Program-made: the position numbers and the translations under genes
Shown: positions 35,801-44,800 of the stretch, one piece after another
How the letters are laid out: the number at the start of each line of letters is the position of its first letter
Numbering within the stretch: the first letter of the stretch is position 1
Notes under the pieces: model-generated
The model's input: only the letters and a program-made list of their open reading frames with translations
What the model was told of the DNA's origin: nothing
The model's database searches: none
Assembly (NCBI RefSeq): GCF_024139115.2
Contig: NC_085140.1
Span: 43,990,180 to 44,054,179, forward strand
DNA length: 64,000 bases
Source: Armigeres subalbatus
Lineage: Eukaryota; Arthropoda; Insecta; Diptera; Culicidae
Direction of reading: 5' to 3'

Positions 35801-38800
35801 GTCGAGTCAGGTACGAGACACTGAAGACGACCACACAGTGTGGTCGAAATACGTATAAGCAAGTATCTGGGGAGTGAGAAGCGATAAGTGAGACGCTCTA
35901 TTTCGCACTTGTCACTAATTATTTCTCACTTCTCATTTCTAACGGCAAAAAGTGAAAAATGAGGATGATAAAATGAAGAATGTGAAAAAAGGCGTCCAAA
36001 AATTGATAAATTTATTTTTTTCTCCTACTAATTTTCTATATCTACTACTTTTCACATTTGTCACTGTGTAAGTGAGGAGTTCTAAGCGAAAAGTGAGACG
36101 TCTCTTTCTCACTTCTCACACCTTATATCTCACTTCTCACTGCTCACTGTGAAAAGTGAATAGTGCAAAGTGAGAAGTGAGAAGTGAGAAAAAAGGTGTG
36201 AGAAGTGAAGAGTGAGGCGTCTCTTTTTCTTCTTTTTATTGGCATTACATCCCCACACTGGGACAGAGCCGCCTCGCAGCTTAGTGTTCATAAAGCACTT
36301 CCACAGTTATTAACTACGAGGTTTCTAAGCCAAGTTACCATTTTTGCATTCGTATATCATGAGGCTAATACGATAATACTTTTATGCCCAGGGAAGTCGA
36401 GACAATTTCCAATCCGAAAATTGTCTAGACCGGCACCGGGAATCGAACCCAGCCACCCTCAGCATGGTCTTGCTTTGTAGCCGCACGGCTAAGGAAGGCC
36501 CCTTCTCACTTCGTCTCACTGCTCACTAAATACTCACTTCTTACTCATTACTCACTTCTTACTCCTCTCTGTGAAAAGTGAGCGCGGCAATGTGATCAAA
36601 AAGTGGTCCTTTTTGTCAAACGACCATTTAGGACAGGCCTGCCCAACTTTATCAAGCCACGGGCCAATTTCTAGAATTCGCACTGGCTGGCGGGCCAGAA
36701 AATATTCGGTACATACCTTTTTAATTATTATCAAAATTATCAGTGTTTTTTTTTCATTTTCTAAAAAACTAAACACGATTTTATTGCGTTCAAACAATGT
36801 TTTTTGTTTTCGTCGTTGCATTAGGAATCCATTTGACACATTTGACACCGGTGAACGGGCATTTCGTTACTTTACCACCTTAAGGAGATAAAGCAGTCTC
36901 CGGCTAAAAATCTCCCAAATATAGATAATAAAAAAAATACTTTAGCATCATATTGAACAGATTTGCATGAACTGTTTTCAACATGATGAGAGAAAAGTAC
37001 CAGATTTCAGCACCACACTGTGACAAAGTGCTTTATGTTCAAGTCATTGAGATGTTTGCCGATATTTGCTAGAAAAACCAAATCACTATTCAGGATCATT
37101 CAGCTCGAGCAGTGGTTTTCCTTTATCTTGTAAAAAATAGTGCCATTTTCTTTTCGAATGAAAAATCTCTCAAGTATGGTATCAATGCTTAGTCAGTGAA
37201 CTTCGCAATAATACAGAAAGTCTCCGTATTCGTCATTTCCGTCAACTGATTGGTGGTGGTTGAGATCCCTAACGTCGATGAAGTTGATTGTTCTAATAAC
37301 AAGCGTCAATACTTGAGGACTATTGATCGTTTTCACATATCGATTCTTTTGGTGAATATGCATTATGGCAGAAAAATATCCCCATACCTTTGTGATTGCT
37401 TTTCCATGCTTAGAATTGTCACAACGACATTGTTATCATTGATTGCTGGTGCTCCATTTTCAAAGGAGAAAAAAGTTCCTTCACACAGGTTTCATCAGCC
37501 CTCAGGTTTACCTCTGCATAGGGAAACTGTCAATTTCTCTGTCATTCAAAGATGATCATCAATTCCTCTTATAAAGACAGCCACCTTTTTCACGTTTTTT
37601 TTTGTCTTTATTAGAGAGGCTTGCAGCCCTGGGCTGGCTCGGCTCTATGCCACGTTTTTCACGACAGTATTTTCATCTTTTGCAAGAGTAGAATACACCA
37701 GATTTTTTTTTACACGGGGAAGCGTTCCGTATAAAAAAAAAGTTTTCAGTTCAAAATTCTAAAATCCGTGTTAAAAAAGTTTTATGATTTCTCGAGAAAT
37801 CATGCAAAATGGAGCAACTTTGCAAAAATTTTGTATGGGATTTTTTTACACGGCCGTGTAAATCTCCCGCGAGAAATTTTCCGCGCAAACTAACGCTACT
37901 GAAGGAGCCAATTTCCTTAGGACACACCAGAGTGTATGCAATTAAGAGTGGCGACATGTGCCTTATTTGACAGAGGTCTCCTGTTCGTTTGGAACACGAT
38001 TTTGTATGGGTATGACAGATGAAATTTTGTTTTGTTTGGACATAACCATCCCCCCAGACAGATCATTTTCATTCGAGAACCAAGAGATTAATTAGTAATA
38101 TGGAAATTGTTACTCAAAAAAATCATAATACAGCCCCCCCCCCCTCCCCGATTATCTGGCTACGCCACTGATGTAAACAACAACCGAAATGATTTCCATA
38201 ATAAATTCTCTGTCCTGGATAGGTTTCATCTGTTTTGCCAAACTCTTACTTACCGCAAAACTGGACAGTACTGCATTTTCTATATTCATATTTGCTTGAG
38301 TCAAGAGAGTTTGTTGTTTCTTCAATAATAATAAGGCCGTTACAAATATTTAATTAACTTTTTGTCCTACTGGTCTCCGAAAGGTCAAGGGGGGGGGGGG
38401 ATAAAAAAAAATAAATATTTAAATGAAAAAAATAAAAAAAACTCCTCGGATTTGTTCAAGAATGTTTTGAAAATCCTCAAAATTATCCGAATTTTATTTT
38501 GTTGCCCCCTCAAAATATTTTCAAAAAAAATCCGAGTGGGGGAAAATAGGGACAAAATAGATTTGTATTTGTATCGGCCTAATTTGAATCAATGTAAGGC
38601 GCTCAGCCTTACCTTTGAAGCTCTACCTACCTGAGCCTTTTCAAATATCATATTTCATAGAATGCTTGGATTCAGATTTTTTCCATCAATAAAGCAAAAC
38701 TTTCTGAACAAATTAAGCAAATCGGTCTTCCTTTTTTCAACGTGAACGTAGAAGGTTTTAAAAGAGAATTGATGATAGGTTTCCTTCAAATAGCATTTAT

Positions 38801-41800
38801 GACAGAAATAACAGGCTACTGGCATTCTATTGTTTGCTCCAGGATGTCCCGGGCACATTTTTTTTTCACACTGCGCTTCAATGATGACACTGGGCTATAT
38901 CTATTGATGATAATGACACCGCGCTTGTCACAGGCTCGAGAAATAATTACCAATTAGTTTGTTATCATGTTACTTTCATTTTTGTGACTTGACTCTTTTG
39001 AAAAAAAAAAGTTTATAAAAAAATGTTATATTCTACAAGTATTTTAAGTAGTTGAAACAGTGACCCATTCTCACCCCCATTAGATCCATTATTGTCACCC
39101 CCAACGACGGTATTAATCATTTAATGCCTTGGAAAGGCAAAATGCTTGAACGGTACCCATTATTTCTTGTCGAGAATGCTTACAGAATCCTTCACAGGTA
39201 CTCAGAAGGCATTCATAATAAACTACAGGCGGTAAAAGTTATTTCATGTAAATCATTGTTGTTTGCAGTATTATTTATGAATATCAAAATAATGCCTAAG
39301 AAATTCAATTTTTTTTGGGTGACAAAATGGAGTCGAAAACGTTATAAAATCAGGGGTGGGCAAAATCAGGTCAACACTGTATAACCTTCTATTGAATAAG
39401 GTTAGTTGTAGAAAAATACTAAACTACAAATATTTCACCTTTCAAAGGTATACGAGCGAAAACACGGAGGAACAAAATATTTCTAAATTTTCATTATTTG
39501 TTTATAAATGTATAAGACCTTGAAAATTGACTTGAAACCACATTCAAACATGCATTGAAGTTTATATTATTGATCAACATCAAAAACTTTTCGAAATCTG
39601 ATCAATTGAAAATTACAAAAAAAAATCAAAATACCTCGTTTAAAAGCGGTTTTGGGCATTAAAAGGTTAATTATAACAAATTCTGAATGTAAGTTTTTTT
39701 AAAACATTGATACATCATATGTTTTCTTCCATAATTAGGACACTTGTCCTACAACCATGAGTCACATACTATTAACAGTCATTTTTATTTAATCAACATG
39801 CAAAATAGAGTGACCAATTATTGTTACAAAGTGACCCATATATCAATGGTAATTATTGAAATAATTACTAACACTACTATTACCTGATGTATGTAGTTTA
39901 GTGAAAAACGACAAACTTTTGTGACAACGTATCTAAAAATATTCTTCTATACAAAAACGTTACACCCTTTTACGTAATATATAGACATCTTCTCAAGCAT
40001 GTGGGTAAACATTTAAGACCCGCAACATTGTACAAATGTCATCAAACATTTTACATAACCATTCCCACTGTGAATCTTTAGAGTTTTATAAATTTGTAGC
40101 AACAGCTGTCCTTGCGAGAAGTTGTTCCATAACCAGCTAACAACGATGGAATATCAATCAATTCCCCGTATCCATCGAATCTGCCTTGGCAACATTTCAC
40201 ACCTTTTCTCTTGCAGATTCGATATATACGGGGAATTGACTGATATCCCACCGTTATTAGCCGGTTATGGAACAAAACTTCTCGCAAGGGAAGCTGTTGT
40301 ATAATTGGTAATACGCCCGTGTACTTTATGGAATAGTGTGGGTTCAAGACCCACCGGCAGCCGATTCTTTTTTCGCAATATCTCATAAAAACACCTTAAA
40401 ATGGCAAACTTAACTATGTGTATCAAAATTAAACATCTTTTCCAAAAAAAGTAAAAATCTGACTTCCGTCACAAGTCATCAATCAAGAAAAAAATGTAAA
40501 GAGTGTGTAAAAAGTACCCGCGAATACAACAGTCGAAATTGAAAACCATTTACGGTATGTGTTACCTTGTGTTTTTACTAAGTCCCCTACGCGTTAAATC
40601 CTCACGGCCACAACAACAAGTAATGTGTATTTTAACACCAATGCATGCTTGAATTGGGTGGCCTTATTTGGATTTATTATGAGAAGTGGACAAGACCCCA
40701 TTTTATCTTGAAATCAGATGTTAGGAAAAATACTCGACACAATAATAATCAACAATTACTCACCCTCGATCCAATCAGCACATTGGGCGCCGTTCCACCC
40801 AAATGTCCACCGTCGGGCCGCTTGCCCATATCACTTTTGGCGGCACTGATGCGCCGCATCGGATGCGAGCAACTCTTCCCGTCAACACAGTTCGCATCCG
40901 GGCAGCCGCACTCCAGCTGCTTCACCAGCGCCGACTGCCGCGCCATCCGTTGCTTCTCCATCAGCTGACTGACGATGGCCTCCACCGTTTCGGCGGTGGA
41001 GATCTCGATCTCGTTCGTCGCGTCCGGTTCGTCTTCGCTGAAAACTGCCGGAAAAACTGTCCCATCAGTGAAATAGTCGGCTGCACGGGAGGGGGCACAG
41101 ATACTTACACATCGGTTTCAGCTGGCTGACCAGTTCCTCCTTGGTCCACTCCTTCTTGTCACCCCACAGCGCCAGATTGGGAGTGATGACTGCCATCTTG
41201 TTGTCGTCCGGGTAGGGCACGTTCAGATAGTGCACCAGGACAATGTCCGGGTTCTGCAGCAGCCAGTAGCACCGGCGGTGGAAGGTGGGCAGGATGGCCG
41301 AGTGAACGTAGCAGCCGTAGATGCACTGCCATTTTTGAGAGGTAGGTCAGTGAGTTTGTCAATTTGATACAGAGAAAAGAAAGGTGGTTGAACTTACTTC
41401 CGTGCCTTGCACTTTCAGCTTCATGTGGTCTTCGCGGGTTGTCTTGCCATCTTTTCGCTTTTTCCAACAATAGCCATCTCGTCGGTAGCGAACCTTTTTG
41501 CGGGAGTAGAGCAACATTGAGCCGCTTTTTGGCCTGGAAATTTAGACGGTAGCGAAAGAATATGAGAATTAATATTGTATGAGACGCTTTTATAAAATTA
41601 ACTTCATTTTCCGTTTGGGTTTGACTATGAAGAAATTCAACATTTTACAGTAGTATTCCTTGATTGTAGTCAAAACTCGGGTTGGTATGTTAGCCGTAGG
41701 CATTTAAATTAAACATGACAGTAATGCTCCACACTGTAGCAAAGAAAACTCGCGTCCTCCTAATGCAACAAGTCATCTGAAATCGCTCGAGTGAAGCCAA

Positions 41801-44800
41801 TATGTACCAACAAGTGTGCCTTCATTCAAATTCCTTCAAACGTCCAATTAGAGTGCAATTTGCTTTGAGCACGAACCGACAAGCAATAACAGGAATTTTT
41901 CACACCCATTATAGGCTTCAGAGGCAAGTTATTTCAAACTTCCTACAAATTCACTTATTCCAGCCAATTTGCGCCGGAGACCCGCTCCTCATCTGCACCC
42001 GACGCGACGCACATTTAACTCGTTCAGGGGCCCATTCGCTCAGAACGTAACTCATGCCGTCCGTCGTCCTGGCAAAAGCCTTTCCGAGAATTAATTAGAG
42101 GATAATTTCACGCCTCTCTCCTCATACGGGGGCCCGCATACGAGTGCGGTGCGTTGCGTACCCTCTCCAACGCGCTTGACGCTGAACTCGAGCGAACAGG
42201 CATGCCGAAGAAATTCCACCCAGCCGGTGTCGAAAGTCTCTGTACTCGCATATCATAATTTATTTCCGGCTTGTACTACCCGAAGAGCATCGAGAACTGG
42301 AGTTCTTGGGGAACGCAACTATTTTCCCAAGGAAGGTAGGTACGGGGCAATGTATGTGGGAAAAAGTTTGTTTTCCGAAGCGAACAACTATATTATTATT
42401 TTAAGGCGTGCACAAATCCATGTGTAGTGTTCGGCGGTGGCCATGTGAGACTTCCCGCCAAAGTAACGAGGTGCGTGTGAGCAGAGCAGGTTTCTTATAC
42501 CCACTTTTGGAGTTAATTATTTCGTTGTACGAGTTTTCATAGTTGTGTACTAATGACTGCAAGTTGGGAGAAATTTTATCATGCGTGTTTTATGGAGTTG
42601 CAATAGGGGCGGGTGTTTAGCCAGAACAGGCGATAAATTTGTGGCTGGATTTAGTTTGATTGACGACAGGATGGAAGCTTGTTTATATATATTGATTCAG
42701 TTTGTTCTATGATTCCAAATTATGCGAATAATTAAATAATTAATTTTAATAATTAAATAATTAATTTTAATAATTAAATAATTAATTTTAATAATTAAAT
42801 AATTAATTTTAATAATTAAATAATTAATTTTAATAATTAAATAATTAATTTTAATAATTAAATAATTAATTTTAATAATTAAATAATTAATTTTAATAAA
42901 TGAATAATTCCTTACCCATCGGAATCCGGTCAAGATTCCCATCGGAATCCGGTCAGGATTTCCATCGGAATCCGGTCGCAATCCGGTCAGGATTCCCTTC
43001 GGAATCCGGTCAGGATTCCTTCGAATCCGGTCAGGATTCCTTCGGAATCCGGTCAGGATTCCTTCGGAATCCGGTCTGAATTCCCTTCGCAATCCGGTCA
43101 GGAATTCCTTTGAAATCCGGTCATGATTCCCTTCGGAATCGGTCAGGATTCCTTCGGAATCCGGTCAGGATTCCTTCGGAATCCGGTCATGATTCCTTCG
43201 GAATCCGGTCAGGATTCCCTTCGGAATCCGGTCAGGATTCCCTTCGAAATCCGGTCAGGATTCCCTTCGAATCCGGTCAGGATTCCTTCGAATCCGGTCA
43301 GGATTCCCTTCGAATCCGGTCAGGATTCCCTTCGAATCCGGTCAGGATTCCTTCGAATCCGGTCAGGATTCCTTCGAATCGGTCAGGATTCCCTTCGAAT
43401 CCGGTCAGGATTCCCTTCGAATCCGGTCAGGATTCCTTCGAATCCGGTCAGGATTCCCTTCGGAATCCGGTCAGGATTCCTTCGGAATCCGGTCAGGATT
43501 CCTTCGGAATCCGGTCAGGATTCCTTCGAATCCGGTCAGGATTCCCTTCGGAATCCGGTCAGGATTCCTTCGGAATCCGGTCAGGATTCCTTCGGAATCC
43601 GGTCAGGATTCCTTCGGAATCCGGTCAGGATTCCTTCGGAATCCGGTCAGGATTCCTTCGGAATCCGGTCAGGATTCCCTTCGGAATCCGGTCAGGATTC
43701 CTTCGGAATCCGGTCAGGATTCCTTCGGAATCCGGTCAGGATTCCTTCGAATCGGTCAGGATTCCTTCGGAATCCGGTCAGGATTCCCTTCGGAATCCGG
43801 TCAGGATTCCCTTCGGAATCCGGTCAGGATTCCCTTCGGAATCCGGTCAGGATTCCCTCCGGAATCCGGTCAGGATTCCCTCCGGAATCCGGTCAGGATT
43901 CCCTTCGGAATCCGGTCAGGATTCCCTTCGGAATCCGGTCAGGATTCCCTTCGGAATCCGGTCAGGATTCCCTCCAGAATCCGGTCAAGATTCCTTCGAA
44001 TCTGGTCAGGATTCCTTCGGAATCCGGTCAGGATTCCCTTCGAACTCGGTCAGGATTCCTTCGGAATCGGTCAGGATTCCCTTCGAATCCGGTCAGGATT
44101 CCCTTCGAATCCGGTCAGGATTCCCTTCGGAATCCGGTCAGGATTCCTTCGAATCCGGTCAGGATTCCCTTCGGAATCGGTCAGGATTCCTTCGGAATCC
44201 GGTCAGGATTCCCTTCGGAATCGGTCAGGATTCCTTCGAATCCGGTCAGGATTCCCTTCGGAATCGGTCAGGATTCCTTCGAATCCGGTCAGGATTCCTT
44301 CGGAATCCGGTCAGATTCCCTTCGGAATCCGGTCAGCATTCCCTTCGGAATCCAGTCAGGATTCCCTTCGGAATCCAGTCAGGATTCCCTTCGGAATCCA
44401 GTCAGGATTCCCTTCGGAATCCAGTCAGGATTTCCTTCGGAATCCGGTCAGGATTCCCTTCGGAATCCGGTCAGATTCCTTCGGAATCGGTCAGGATTCC
44501 TTCGGAATCGGTCAGGATTCCTTCGAATCCGGTCAGGATTCCTTCGAATCGGTCAGGATTTCCTTCGGAATCCGGTCAGGATTCCTTCGGAATCCGGTCA
44601 GGATTCCCTTCGGAATCCGGTCAGGATTCCTTCGGAATCCGGTCAGGATTCCCTTCGAATCCGGTCAGGATTCCTTCGAATCCGGTCAGGATTCCCTTCG
44701 GAATCCGGTCAGGATTCCCTTCGAATCCGGTCAGGATTCCTTCGAATCCGGTCAGGATTCCTTCGAATCCGGTCAGGATTCCTTCGGAATCCGGTCAGGA

